Made by a program: the position numbers and the translations under genes. Source: Flavobacteriaceae bacterium LSUCC0859 (GTDB lineage: Bacteria; Bacteroidota; Bacteroidia; Flavobacteriales; Flavobacteriaceae). Taken from it: a stretch of DNA of 64,000 nt. The stretch covers positions 124,001 through 188,000 of the forward strand of contig JAKOGP010000004.1 in assembly GCA_022239325.1 (NCBI GenBank), written 5' to 3'. Below, one piece after another: positions 18,300 through 27,332 of the stretch; positions within the stretch are counted from its first letter, which is position 1, and the number at the start of each line of letters is the position of its first letter. The notes beneath the pieces are model-generated. The model was not told the origin of the DNA and ran no database searches. It saw nothing but the letters and a program-made list of their open reading frames with translations.

Positions 18300-19136
18300 A
18301 TGAAAGAAACCTTAACCATCGCCATACAGGGCATAGCAGGATCTAATCACCACCAGGTGGCTTTGGATTGCTATGGAGACCAGCAGCATATGCTGCCGTG
18401 TCTTTCTTTTCCCGCTTTGGTGCAAAGCTTACTGGAAAACAAAGCAGATAGGGGTGTCATGGCCATTGAAAATTCTATTGCAGGGTCTATTATACCCAAT
18501 TATGCTTTGGTGTACGACAATCAATTACATATTGTTGGCGAGCATTATTTGAACATCCACCACCACCTTATGGCGCTTCCCGGTCAGGATATGTCACAGA
18601 TTAAAGAAGTGCACTCCCATCCTATGGCACTGTTACAGTGCCAGCGTTTTTTTGAAAAACATCCCCATATTCGTTTGGTGGAAGACGTAGACACTGCAGA
18701 GACGGCACAGCGAATTGATCAAAATAAACTGAAAGGTATTGCTGCTGTAGCACCCAAGGTAGCCTCTACATTATACGGTTTAGATATTTTAGCATCGGAT
18801 ATTCAGACCATTCAAAATAACGCTACGCGTTTTATTTTAGTGGCAAAGACAGCCAAAGACTTAGCTAAAAAGGAAATAAATAAAGCCTCCTTGCGATTTG
18901 TGTTGGACCACAAACGCGGTAGTTTAGCTGCGGTACTCAATGTGATGAGCGACTGTAACCTAAACTTAACCAAAATACAATCCCTCCCGGTGATAGACTT
19001 ACCATGGAAGTACGCTTTCTTTGTAGACATCACCTTTGAGCAGTATGAAGATTATACTAAAGCTATGGCTATTTTAGAAATCATGGCTGCTGAATTTAGA
19101 ATTTTAGGGGCTTATAAAAACGCCAGATTAATATGA
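18300..19136 (+). CDS. pheA: Prephenate dehydratase
   Basis: Converts prephenate to phenylpyruvate, the committed step to phenylalanine. The 278-residue protein has the dehydratase domain at about 5-185 (AIENSIAGSI, SHPMALLQCQRF, the catalytic NNATRFILVAK with TRF near 176-178). An ACT domain follows at about 197-275 (LRFVLDHKRGSLAAVL...LNLTKIQSLP) that normally binds phenylalanine. There is no fused chorismate mutase here; that domain sits on the DAHP synthase three genes downstream. It is the first gene behind the attenuator and overlaps the aminotransferase gene by four bases (ATGA). Confidence 0.94.
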   Translation: MKETLTIAIQGIAGSNHHQVALDCYGDQQHMLPCLSFPALVQSLLENKADRGVMAIENSIAGSIIPNYALVYDNQLHIVGEHYLNIHHHLMALPGQDMSQIKEVHSHPMALLQCQRFFEKHPHIRLVEDVDTAETAQRIDQNKLKGIAAVAPKVASTLYGLDILASDIQTIQNNATRFILVAKTAKDLAKKEINKASLRFVLDHKRGSLAAVLNVMSDCNLNLTKIQSLPVIDLPWKYAFFVDITFEQYEDYTKAMAILEIMAAEFRILGAYKNARLI

Positions 19137-20281
19137 ATACAGCCAATAGATTAGCGTCAGTACAGGAATACTACTTCTCTAGAAAACTCAGAGAGGTGCG
19201 GGGCCTATTGGCAGCGGGAAAACCGATCATTAATATGGGAATTGGTAGTCCAGATTTGGCTCCAGATCCCGCTGTGACTCAGGCTATGATAGCTGCCACG
19301 GCCGCGGAAAAAGCGCATCAGTATCAGTCTTATCAGGGGGTTCCTGAATTGAGAGAAGCGATGGCTACATTTTACCAACAGCAGTTTGGGGTGTCTGTTC
19401 ATCCAGAGGATGAAGTGCTACCTCTTATGGGTTCCAAAGAGGGGATTATGCATGTGAGTATGGCCTTTTTAAACCCAGGGGATGGGGTGCTTATTCCAGA
19501 CCCGGGCTACCCCACTTATGCCTCCGTGTCTCATTTGGTGTCCGCTAGGCTCATTCCATACAGGCTGCGTTCGGAAAATGGCTGGTTGCCCAATATTCAA
19601 GAATTAGAAGCCCAGGATTTAAGCGGGGTAAAACTCATGTGGTTGTCCTACCCGCATATGCCCACAGGAGCAGTGGCTTCTCTAGCAGCCTTAACAGACC
19701 TAGTGGCCTTTGCCAAGAAACACGATATATTATTGGTGAACGACAATCCATACAGTTTTATTCTAAACGAGAAGCCTGTGAGTATACTCTCTGTAGCGGG
19801 TGCAGCAGGGCATGTGCTGGAGTTAAATTCACTGAGTAAAACCTTTAATATGGCCGGCTGGCGTGTGGGTATGTTATTGGGAGCTGCCCCGCTTATTCAT
19901 GCCGTTTTAAAGGTGAAGAGCAATATGGACTCAGGAATGTTTTATCCGGTTCAGATGGGGGCAGTAGCAGCCTTAGCTTCGGGCCCTAGTTGGTTCCAAA
20001 GTCTACATACAGTTTATGAAAAACGCAGGGCCTTGGTTTACGAATTAGCTGGCCTTTTAAATTGCACCTATGACCCCAAAGCGGTAGGTCTTTTTGTATG
20101 GGCCGCCCTGCCTGATGGCGCTCCAGACGCAGAGGAATTTATAGATAAGTTGCTGTATGAAAAAGATATTTTCATAACACCAGGGACTATTTTTGGAGTT
20201 GGCGGAACCGGTTATATTCGTTTTTCACTCTGTGTGAGTGAAGACCAAATTCAAAAAGCCATAGACAGAATTAAAGCATAG
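19133..20281 (+). CDS. Class I/II aminotransferase, probably aromatic
   Basis: A 382-residue fold-type-I PLP aminotransferase. NMGIGSPDLAPDPAV forms the N-terminal substrate region, YQGVPELREAMA the dimer loop, LVNDNPYSFIL the cofactor region, and the PLP lysine is near residue 236 in NSLSKTFNMAGWRVG. A conserved arginine is in YIRFSLC near the C-terminus. Its place between prephenate dehydratase and prephenate dehydrogenase, overlapping the first, suggests it forms phenylalanine and tyrosine from their keto acids. That specificity is inferred from context; an aspartate or prephenate aminotransferase is possible. Confidence 0.88.
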   Translation: MNTANRLASVQEYYFSRKLREVRGLLAAGKPIINMGIGSPDLAPDPAVTQAMIAATAAEKAHQYQSYQGVPELREAMATFYQQQFGVSVHPEDEVLPLMGSKEGIMHVSMAFLNPGDGVLIPDPGYPTYASVSHLVSARLIPYRLRSENGWLPNIQELEAQDLSGVKLMWLSYPHMPTGAVASLAALTDLVAFAKKHDILLVNDNPYSFILNEKPVSILSVAGAAGHVLELNSLSKTFNMAGWRVGMLLGAAPLIHAVLKVKSNMDSGMFYPVQMGAVAALASGPSWFQSLHTVYEKRRALVYELAGLLNCTYDPKAVGLFVWAALPDGAPDAEEFIDKLLYEKDIFITPGTIFGVGGTGYIRFSLCVSEDQIQKAIDRIKA

Positions 20282-20283
20282 GC

Positions 20284-21147
20284 ATGAAACAGTTATCAAT
20301 TATAGGAGTAGGTTTAATTGGTGGGTCTTTTGCTAAAGACTTTAGGGAGCTGTTTCCCAAGGCTTCCATTGTAGGCTTGGATAAAAATGAGTCTCACCTT
20401 ACGGAAGCTTTGTCTCTAGGGGTAATAGACAAAGCAGGTGATATGAAGGATTTGTCAGACTCTGATTTGGTTTTTGTGGCCATTCCAGTAGACGCTACAC
20501 TTTCCCTAATATCCGAGATCTTGGATATGGCAGGAGAGCACACCGTGGTAGTAGACGCTGGCTCTACCAAAGCCAGTCTTTGCGAGGCCGTAGCGAAGCA
20601 TGATAAAAGAAGACATTATTTGGCTGCCCACCCCATTGCAGGTACTGAATTTTCAGGACCATCGGCCGCGATAGCAGGCCTCTTTAAAGGAAAGACACAA
20701 ATTATTTGTGAGGTAGAGCAAACAGCTTTTCAATTACAAGAAAAAGCATTAAATGTTTTTAATGCTATGGGCATGCGTATACGCTATATGAACGCCAAGG
20801 CGCACGACAAACACATTGCCTATGTGTCTCATCTATCACATATTAGTTCCTTTATGTTGGGAAAGACTGTGATGGACAAGGAAAAAAATGAAAGGGATAT
20901 CTTTGATATGGCAGGTAGTGGTTTTGAGAGCACAGTTCGTTTGGCCAAGAGTTCGCCGGCCATGTGGGCACCCATTTTTAAAGACAATAAAGAGGCGGTC
21001 TTAGAATCTTTGAATGAATACATATACAACCTCAATGCGTTTAAGACCCTTATGGAGCAGGATGATTTCTCTGGAGTTTTTGAAGAAATGCAGCAAACAA
21101 ACAGAATTAAGGAAATCCTAAATGGCATTCCACATAACAATAAATAA
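20284..21147 (+). CDS. tyrA: Prephenate dehydrogenase (TyrA)
   Basis: Oxidatively decarboxylates prephenate to 4-hydroxyphenylpyruvate on the way to tyrosine. The 287-residue protein has the NAD-binding IGVGLIGGSFAKDF at residues 5-18, DAGSTKASL, the active-site AAHPIAGTEFSGP, and the helical dimer domain with HDKHIAYVSHLSHI. No chorismate mutase is fused to it. It starts two bases after the aminotransferase stop, inside the attenuated operon. Confidence 0.94.
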   Translation: MKQLSIIGVGLIGGSFAKDFRELFPKASIVGLDKNESHLTEALSLGVIDKAGDMKDLSDSDLVFVAIPVDATLSLISEILDMAGEHTVVVDAGSTKASLCEAVAKHDKRRHYLAAHPIAGTEFSGPSAAIAGLFKGKTQIICEVEQTAFQLQEKALNVFNAMGMRIRYMNAKAHDKHIAYVSHLSHISSFMLGKTVMDKEKNERDIFDMAGSGFESTVRLAKSSPAMWAPIFKDNKEAVLESLNEYIYNLNAFKTLMEQDDFSGVFEEMQQTNRIKEILNGIPHNNK

Positions 21148-21177
21148 TTAAGAAATACCAATAAAACATAATAAGCA

Positions 21178-22260
21178 ATGGAGAATTCAAAACAAATGAG
21201 AACTTGGTTAGACAATTTGGGTTTAGACCACCCTTTAGTGATTGCAGGACCTTGTAGCGCAGAGACAGAAGAGCAGGTTTTAAAAATTGCTCACCAGCTC
21301 AAAGACACAGATGTTAATTATTACAGAGCCGGAATCTGGAAACCTAGAACCAAACCGGGTATGTTTGAAGGGGTAGGTGCCCTGGGATTAAAATGGTTAC
21401 AAAAGGTAAAAGCAGAAACCGGATTAAAGACGGCTACTGAGGTGGCCAATAAGGCCCATGTAGAATTGGCTCTGGAGCATGATGTAGACCTGCTGTGGAT
21501 TGGAGCACGTTCTACCGTAAGCCCTTTTATTATTCAAGAAATTGCAGACGCTTTGGAAGGCACGGATAAAATTGTCCTGGTTAAAAACCCAGTAAATCCA
21601 GACTTGGCACTGTGGTTAGGTGCGGTAGAGCGTTTAGCCAATGCCAATATTAAAAATCTTGGAGTTATACACCGTGGTTTTTCTACCTACGAAAAAACCA
21701 AATACAGAAATATTCCAGAGTGGCAACTCCCCATTGAGCTGCAACAAAAATTCCCCGATTTACCTATTATAAATGACCCTTCTCACATTACTGGGAAGCG
21801 TGATATGATTTTTGATGTCTCTCAAACCGCCTTGGATTTAAATTTTGATGGCCTCATGATAGAGACCCACTTTGACCCTGACAATGCATGGAGTGACGCT
21901 GCCCAGCAAGTTACTCCAGCTTCTTTGGTACAGATTATGAAAGATTTAAAAATCAGAAAGGAGTCTTCTTCGGAGGTAGATTACACCTCTGAATTAAAAA
22001 CCTTACGTGCCCAGATAGACATTATAGACAACCAGCTCATAGATACGCTGTCTAAAAGAATGAAGGTGGCAGACGCTATTGGTGCAATTAAAAAATCTCA
22101 AAATGTAGCGGTACTTCAGAGTAACCGTTGGAATGAAATTTTAGGTAAAATGATTTTGGAGGGAGAGTCTAAAGGTTTAAGTGAAGAGTTTGTTCTCAAG
22201 ATGTTTAAGGCCATTCACCAAGAGTCTATAAACCACCAGGAAAAGATCTTAAAGGCCTAA
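21178..22260 (+). CDS. Bifunctional DAHP synthase / chorismate mutase
   Basis: Residues 1-265 are a type I-beta DAHP synthase (AGPCSAETEEQVL, YYRAGIWKPRTKPGMFEG, GARSTVSPF, VIHRGFS, INDPSHITGKRDM, MIETHFDPDNAWSDA). It condenses phosphoenolpyruvate and erythrose-4-phosphate to open the shikimate pathway. Residues from about 270 to 360 are an AroQ chorismate mutase helix bundle (LKTLRAQIDIIDNQLIDTLS...). The one protein supplies the first step of the pathway and the prephenate used by the two dehydrating and dehydrogenating neighbours. Last gene of the aromatic operon. Confidence 0.94.
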   Translation: MENSKQMRTWLDNLGLDHPLVIAGPCSAETEEQVLKIAHQLKDTDVNYYRAGIWKPRTKPGMFEGVGALGLKWLQKVKAETGLKTATEVANKAHVELALEHDVDLLWIGARSTVSPFIIQEIADALEGTDKIVLVKNPVNPDLALWLGAVERLANANIKNLGVIHRGFSTYEKTKYRNIPEWQLPIELQQKFPDLPIINDPSHITGKRDMIFDVSQTALDLNFDGLMIETHFDPDNAWSDAAQQVTPASLVQIMKDLKIRKESSSEVDYTSELKTLRAQIDIIDNQLIDTLSKRMKVADAIGAIKKSQNVAVLQSNRWNEILGKMILEGESKGLSEEFVLKMFKAIHQESINHQEKILKA

Positions 22261-22344
22261 TCTGTAACATATATATAAAACCTTTGTCTTTATTAGGTAC
22301 GTATTTAATAACTTGCAGCCCCATGCTGTAATAAATTCACACCT

Positions 22345-23025
22345 ATGAAAAAGTATTTAGTTTTATTATTTGTTTGGTTTTCTCATTTGGCCATCGCTCA
22401 ATTCGATATTGAAAAAAATATTGGTGATTTTCACGAAATTAAGGTCTATGATCTTATTGAAGTCACTCTGATTAAGTCTGATGAGAATAAAATTCGAATA
22501 AAGGGCCAGAATGCCCAAGACATTGTCTTGGTTTCTAAGGGTGGCGTATTAAAAATACGCATGCAGCTCGAGAAAAAATTTCAAGGAGAAAACACCCTGG
22601 TAGAGGTCTTATATAAAGACCTAGAGGTGGTAGACGGGAATGAAGGCGCTCAGATTACCTTTAATGAGCTCATGAGCCAAACGGCACTGACGCTTAAGGT
22701 GCAAGAGGGTGCCCAAATACGTGCGGGCGTTGCTGTAGATTACTTAGAAACCAAGGCTGTTACTGGTGGTATAGTCACCATTAATGGCACCGCTAAGGTG
22801 CATGAGGTGCAGATGAATACAGGTGCTATATTAGAGGCTAAAAAACTGAAGACTCAAATTACTAATATTAAAGTGACTGCTGGTGGCGATGCTTCTATTT
22901 ACGCTAGCAAAAGAGCAGACGTTCAAGTAAGGGCTGGGGGCGATGTAGAGGTTTATGGAAATCCAGAGGAGTTTATGAAAAAGCAGTTTGCTGGGGGAAG
23001 AATTATTAGGAGATCTGAATACTAA
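22345..23025 (+). CDS. Exported head-GIN-domain (DUF2807) protein
   Basis: A 226-residue protein with a signal peptide (residues 1-18, ending AIAQ). The rest is an adhesin-like beta-helix with the head-GIN pattern: FHEIKVYDLIEVTLIKSDE near the start, then repeated short strands such as ITFNELM, QIRAGVAV, VTINGTA and ASIYASKRADVQVRAGGDVEVYGNP. The family is common in Bacteroidota, probably in the periplasm or on the surface; its function is not known. The 8-base gap to rsgA suggests shared transcription. Confidence 0.8.
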   Translation: MKKYLVLLFVWFSHLAIAQFDIEKNIGDFHEIKVYDLIEVTLIKSDENKIRIKGQNAQDIVLVSKGGVLKIRMQLEKKFQGENTLVEVLYKDLEVVDGNEGAQITFNELMSQTALTLKVQEGAQIRAGVAVDYLETKAVTGGIVTINGTAKVHEVQMNTGAILEAKKLKTQITNIKVTAGGDASIYASKRADVQVRAGGDVEVYGNPEEFMKKQFAGGRIIRRSEY

Positions 23026-23033
23026 ATTTACAA

Positions 23034-24002
23034 ATGCGAGGAACCGTTTATAAATCTACAGGAAGTTGGTATACTGTAAAAGCCACAGACGGTTTTTTCT
23101 ATGAGTGTCGTATAAAGGGTAAGTTTAGAATGAAAGGGATAAAGAGTACCAATCCCATAGCCGTTGGAGATCATGTAAATTTTGAATTAGAGCCTTCTGT
23201 AGAGGCAATTCAAGAAGGAGAAAGACCTAATGGGGTTATTCATGAGATTTTGGATCGGAAAAATTATATCGTGAGAAAGTCTGTAAACCTCTCAAAGCAA
23301 ACCCACATTATAGCGGCTAATCTAGACAGGGTGTTTCTGATGATAACCCTGAATAACCCACCTACTTTAACCCCTTTTATAGATCGTTTTTTAGTATCTG
23401 CAGAGGCCTATGGCATAGAAGCTGTTTTGCTTTTTAACAAGATGGATACCTATAGCCAAGAAGAGATTTTTGAGGTGAAGTACCTCATGCATATGTACCA
23501 GAGTATAGGGTATTCATGCATAGACATCTCTGCTGTAAGCGGCTTACATCTGTCGCGTTTAAAAACGCTGATGCAACATCAGGTTACCTTATTTTCAGGT
23601 CATTCGGGAGTAGGTAAATCAACGCTAGTAAATGCAATAGAAAATGGCTTAGACCTCAAAACAGCTCAGATTTCACAGCAGCATATGCAGGGGCAGCATA
23701 CCACTACCTTTGCAGAGATGTACGATCTGAGTTTTGGCGGTCAAATTATAGATACTCCCGGGATTAAAGGTTTTGGTATTGTAGATTTAGAACCCGCAGA
23801 CATCGGTAATTATTTTCGAGAGTTTTTTGCTTTAAAACAAGATTGTAAATTTAACAACTGCCTGCATTTGGAAGAGCCTAAATGTGCCGTTAAAGAGGCT
23901 TTGGAAGCTAACGCCATTTTTGAGTCTCGCTATAAAAGTTATGTGCAAATGCTCTCAGATGAAGACGCCCATTACAGGCAAGACATACACGCTGGCTCAT
24001 GA
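23034..24002 (+). CDS. rsgA: Ribosome small-subunit GTPase RsgA
   Basis: A circularly permuted GTPase that helps mature and proofread the 30S subunit. The 322-residue protein has an N-terminal OB fold (to about 75), then G4 NKMD near 137, G1 GHSGVGKST near 190 and G3 DTPG near 240, the permuted order that defines the family. A C-terminal zinc site follows (CKFNNCLHLEEPKC). Its stop overlaps the start of dtd by four bases, so the pair is translationally coupled. Confidence 0.95.
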   Translation: MRGTVYKSTGSWYTVKATDGFFYECRIKGKFRMKGIKSTNPIAVGDHVNFELEPSVEAIQEGERPNGVIHEILDRKNYIVRKSVNLSKQTHIIAANLDRVFLMITLNNPPTLTPFIDRFLVSAEAYGIEAVLLFNKMDTYSQEEIFEVKYLMHMYQSIGYSCIDISAVSGLHLSRLKTLMQHQVTLFSGHSGVGKSTLVNAIENGLDLKTAQISQQHMQGQHTTTFAEMYDLSFGGQIIDTPGIKGFGIVDLEPADIGNYFREFFALKQDCKFNNCLHLEEPKCAVKEALEANAIFESRYKSYVQMLSDEDAHYRQDIHAGS

Positions 24003-24451
24003 GGGTAGTAGTGCAAAGAGTTTCTGAGGCAGCGGTTGCTGTTCATGGTAAATCCACAGCAACTATAGGGAAGGGGCTATTGGTTCTAGTGGGTATCACC
24101 CAAACGGACGGCTTAGCAGACATAGAATGGCTGGCACAAAAAGTGGTAAACCTCAGAATTTTTGAGGACCATGCTGGCCAAATGAACTGCTCCTTATTGG
24201 AGCTTGGTTTAGATCTTATTGTGGTGAGCCAGTTCACTCTGTTTGGAGCAACTAAAAAGGGAAACAGACCTTCTTATATTCGTGCAGCCAAACCTGAAAT
24301 AGCCATTCCCATCTACGAGCAGTTTGTTAGTAAATTAGAAGAATTAATTGGAAAAGCTGTGGGGACGGGTGTGTTTGGAGCAGACATGAAAGTGTCCTTA
24401 ATTAATGATGGTCCCGTAACCATAACGATAGATAGCCAACAAAAAGAGTAA
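23999..24451 (+). CDS. dtd: D-aminoacyl-tRNA deacylase (Dtd)
   Basis: Removes D-amino acids wrongly attached to tRNA. The 150-residue protein has the family's MRVVVQRVSEAAV start, the catalytic SQFTLFGATKKGNRPS motif near 78-93, and the cross-subunit Gly-Pro motif in NDGPVT near the C-terminus. The length is normal for the family. It overlaps rsgA and is one base from the MazG-like gene. Confidence 0.95.
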   Translation: MRVVVQRVSEAAVAVHGKSTATIGKGLLVLVGITQTDGLADIEWLAQKVVNLRIFEDHAGQMNCSLLELGLDLIVVSQFTLFGATKKGNRPSYIRAAKPEIAIPIYEQFVSKLEELIGKAVGTGVFGADMKVSLINDGPVTITIDSQQKE

Positions 24452-24452
24452 T

Positions 24453-24779
24453 ATGGAACTTAAAAACGCACAAAAAGTAGTGGATGATTGGATCCAAAAC
24501 CACGGGGTCCGTTACTTTAATGAACTCACAAATATGGCCCAGCTTACAGAAGAAGTGGGAGAGGTGGCCAGGATTATAGCACGGCGTTATGGAGAGCAGT
24601 CTGAAAAGGAGTCTGACACCCACAAAGATTTAGGGGAGGAACTGGCAGACGTATTATTCGTGGTACTCTGTTTGGCCAATCAGACTGGTGTAGACCTACA
24701 AGCGGCCTTTGACAAAAAGTTAGATCTCAAGACCCAAAGGGATCACGACAGGCACCAAAACAATGAAAAATTAAAATAA
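24453..24779 (+). CDS. MazG-like nucleotide pyrophosphohydrolase
   Basis: A 108-residue all-helical pyrophosphohydrolase. The metal-binding glutamates are in LTEEVGEVARIIARRYGEQ and the matching acidic residues in DLGEELADVLFVVLCLAN, the paired ExxE and ExxD pattern of MazG-type enzymes. It probably hydrolyses a non-canonical or excess nucleoside triphosphate; the substrate is not evident. It sits between dtd and aroA, in the same direction. Confidence 0.88.
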   Translation: MELKNAQKVVDDWIQNHGVRYFNELTNMAQLTEEVGEVARIIARRYGEQSEKESDTHKDLGEELADVLFVVLCLANQTGVDLQAAFDKKLDLKTQRDHDRHQNNEKLK

Positions 24780-24809
24780 TAGTATAGGGCCAGGAGGCCA
24801 AAAAAAAGC

Positions 24810-26069
24810 ATGACAGATTCTACTTTCTCCATAGCAGGACCATCGAATACCCACTTAAATGCTCAGATTCAGATTACAGGGTCTAAGAGTGAGACCAACA
24901 GATTATTGCTGCTTCAGGCCTTGTTTTCAGGATTGAAAATTGACAATATTTCAAATTCTGACGACGCCGCAGCCATGCAAAAAGGGGTGGGGCTCAGAAA
25001 AGGAACGGTAGACGTTTTTCACGCTGGCACCGCCATGCGTTTTTTAACGGCATTCTTTGCCACCCAAGAAGGCGTAGATATTCTTCTAACAGGCTCAGAA
25101 AGAATGCAACAGCGTCCGATTGGTATATTAGTTGCTGCACTTCAAAAGCTTGGGGCAGACATTCAATACGAAGCTCAGCAGGGTTTTCCGCCACTTAGAA
25201 TTAAAGGTAAAAACTTGGAGATTTCTGAGGTGTCTTTAGACGCTGGCGTGAGTAGTCAATATATTTCTGCTTTGTTGTTGGTGGCTCCCAGTCTTAAGAA
25301 TGGTTTGCGCTTACATTTAAAAGGGCATATTACCTCTGTACCTTACATTAAAATGACTTTATCCCTTTTACAGCAGATAGGGGTACGTACTCGTTTTGAA
25401 GATCAGACTATTGAGGTACAGCCTGCAAACCAAATTTCTCCTACCACTTTAGTAGTAGAATCTGATTGGAGCTCTGCTTCTTACTACTATTCTATTGTGG
25501 CCATGTCTGCCATTGGGAGTGAAGTTTCTTTGTCTTCTTATAAAGCAGAGAGTTTACAAGGAGACGCAGTTTTAGCCACTATTTATGAGTCTATGGGAGT
25601 AACGACCCATTTTGAAGGGCATAGATTGGTGTTGCGTAAAATAGCAATCCCCTCTGCGGCTATCTTAGAAGAAGGATTGAGTTGGGATTTATCCAATGCT
25701 CCTGACATTGCACAGACCATTGCAGTGAGTTGCTTTGGCTTGGGGTTGGCCTGCAATCTAACTGGCCTTCATACTCTGAAAATTAAAGAGACAGACCGTT
25801 TGTTGGCCCTGGAGGCAGAGCTCAGTAAGTTTGGTGCTTCTGTGCGGGTAAGCGATAAAAGTTTGCACCTAGCCCCTTTTAAAGGTCCGTTTAATAAGGG
25901 TGTTTCCGTTGCAACTTACCATGACCATAGAATGGCTATGGCCTTTGCACCCCTGGCTTTAAGAGTTCCTTTTCAGATAGAAGAAGCCATGGTGGTGAAA
26001 AAGTCCTATCCAGATTTTTGGGAAGATCTCTCCCTCTTGGGTTTTCAGATCAAGGACTTGGGCAACTAA
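24810..26069 (+). CDS. aroA: 5-enolpyruvylshikimate-3-phosphate synthase (AroA)
   Basis: Adds the enolpyruvyl group to shikimate-3-phosphate. The 419-residue protein shows the substrate motifs GSKSETNRLLLLQAL, DVFHAGTAMRFLTAFFA, SGSERMQQRPIGILV (as TGSERMQQRPIG), DAGVSSQYISALL, and the late IKETDRLLALEAEL and YHDHRMAMAFAPLAL. All main phosphate- and shikimate-binding residues are visible. It lies downstream of the aromatic operon but is separated from it by four unrelated genes. Confidence 0.95.
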   Translation: MTDSTFSIAGPSNTHLNAQIQITGSKSETNRLLLLQALFSGLKIDNISNSDDAAAMQKGVGLRKGTVDVFHAGTAMRFLTAFFATQEGVDILLTGSERMQQRPIGILVAALQKLGADIQYEAQQGFPPLRIKGKNLEISEVSLDAGVSSQYISALLLVAPSLKNGLRLHLKGHITSVPYIKMTLSLLQQIGVRTRFEDQTIEVQPANQISPTTLVVESDWSSASYYYSIVAMSAIGSEVSLSSYKAESLQGDAVLATIYESMGVTTHFEGHRLVLRKIAIPSAAILEEGLSWDLSNAPDIAQTIAVSCFGLGLACNLTGLHTLKIKETDRLLALEAELSKFGASVRVSDKSLHLAPFKGPFNKGVSVATYHDHRMAMAFAPLALRVPFQIEEAMVVKKSYPDFWEDLSLLGFQIKDLGN

Positions 26070-26132
26070 TCCAGATTTGAAGGCTCTCAGCCCTTGTATA
26101 CACTACAAATACTTAATTAATAGCCTATTTGC

Positions 26133-26164
26133 TTGACATGCCTATGCGTTGGGTTGTATATTTG
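26133..26164 (+). promoter_or_regulatory. queA promoter, Bacteroidota type
   Basis: TTG at 26133-26135 and TATATTTG at 26157-26164 are 21 bases apart. Transcription would start near 26170, which rules out the upstream in-frame TTG at 26149 as a start and supports ATG 26191 for queA. Confidence 0.65.
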
Positions 26165-26190
26165 CCCCTTGTAAATTAGAAAAATACACT

Positions 26191-27240
26191 ATGAAATTAT
26201 CCCACTTTGGTTTTGAATTGCCCGAGGAGCTTTTAGCTGAATATCCTGCAGAAAACAGAGATGAGTCTAAATTAATGGTTATTGATAGGGCCAAAGGCAC
26301 TATTGAACACAAAATGTTTAAAGATCTTATAAACTATTTTGACGAGGGAGACGTCATGGTGCTCAATAATACGAAAGTTTTTCCAGCCAGATTGTACGGT
26401 AACAAAGAGAAAACCGGCGCGCGCATAGAGGTATTCCTGCTCAGAGAGCTCAATGAAGAGCAGCGTCTTTGGGATGTGCTTGTAGACCCAGCGCGTAAAA
26501 TTAGAATTGGAAACAAGTTGTACTTCGGTGAAGACGAGAGTTTGGTGGCAGAGGTTATAGACAATACTACCTCTAGAGGAAGAACTTTGAGGTTTTTATA
26601 CGACGGTTCCTATACAGATTTTAGAAAAAAACTAAGAGATTTAGGAGAAACACCACTGCCTAAATACATTAAGCGTGAGGTAGAAGCAGAGGACGAGGAG
26701 CGTTATCAAACCATTTATGCCAAGCATGAGGGCGCTGTAGCAGCACCCACAGCTGGGATGCACTTTTCTAAGCATCTTTTAAAGCGTTTAGAGATTAAAG
26801 GATTGAACTTTGCAGAGGTTACCCTTCACGTAGGTCTTGGGACCTTTAACCCGGTTGAGGTAGAAGATCTGTCTAAGCATAAAATGGACAGTGAGGAGTT
26901 AATTATAGAGACCCATGCTACCGAGGTAATCAATCAGGCTAAGGCCAACAAGAAAAGAATCTGTGCGGTGGGTACAACGGTTATGAGAAGCTTAGAAACC
27001 GCAGTTTCTTCTCAGCGAACCTTGAATACCTACCAGGGATGGACCAATAAATTTATTTTTCCTCCCTATGATTTTAGTATTGCGAATTGTATGATTACTA
27101 ACTTTCATTTACCAAAATCTACACTTCTCATGATGATCTCTGCCTTTATGGGTCACGACCTTATGAAAGAAGCATATAAGCAGGCTATTGAAGAAAAGTA
27201 CAAGTTTTACTCTTACGGAGACGCCATGCTCATCTTATAA
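26191..27240 (+). CDS. queA: tRNA preQ1(34) ribosyltransferase-isomerase QueA
   Basis: Transfers the ribosyl part of S-adenosylmethionine to preQ1 in the anticodon of tRNA, making epoxyqueuosine. The 349-residue protein starts [20 protein letters not shown] and has the family's [12 protein letters not shown], the insertion barrel, [32 protein letters not shown], and [19 protein letters not shown]. The length is usual. It has its own promoter and is followed by a terminator. Confidence 0.95.
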   Translation: MKLSHFGFELPEELLAEYPAENRDESKLMVIDRAKGTIEHKMFKDLINYFDEGDVMVLNNTKVFPARLYGNKEKTGARIEVFLLRELNEEQRLWDVLVDPARKIRIGNKLYFGEDESLVAEVIDNTTSRGRTLRFLYDGSYTDFRKKLRDLGETPLPKYIKREVEAEDEERYQTIYAKHEGAVAAPTAGMHFSKHLLKRLEIKGLNFAEVTLHVGLGTFNPVEVEDLSKHKMDSEELIIETHATEVINQAKANKKRICAVGTTVMRSLETAVSSQRTLNTYQGWTNKFIFPPYDFSIANCMITNFHLPKSTLLMMISAFMGHDLMKEAYKQAIEEKYKFYSYGDAMLIL

Positions 27241-27256
27241 CGATTACTGTTCCAGA

Positions 27257-27300
27257 GAAAAAGCCTGACCCAGCCCTACGGAGCGGTTGGGCTTTTTCAT
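27257..27300 (+). terminator. Terminator after queA
   Basis: AAAAAGCC near 27258 pairs with GGCTTTTT near 27290-27297, with further CCC/GGG pairing inside, and ends in a T-run. It separates queA from rlmN. Confidence 0.75.
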
Positions 27301-27332
27301 TTTATAAGCTATGGATTTAATACTACCTTTAA

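Noticed and set aside
24780-24809. Terminator between the MazG-like gene and aroA
   Set aside because: GGCC-AGGA-GGCC is a short stem followed by A rather than T on the transcribed strand, so it would not terminate these genes.
26149-26190. Upstream TTG start for queA
   Set aside because: It overlaps the predicted -7 box, and the protein family begins at the ATG at 26191.
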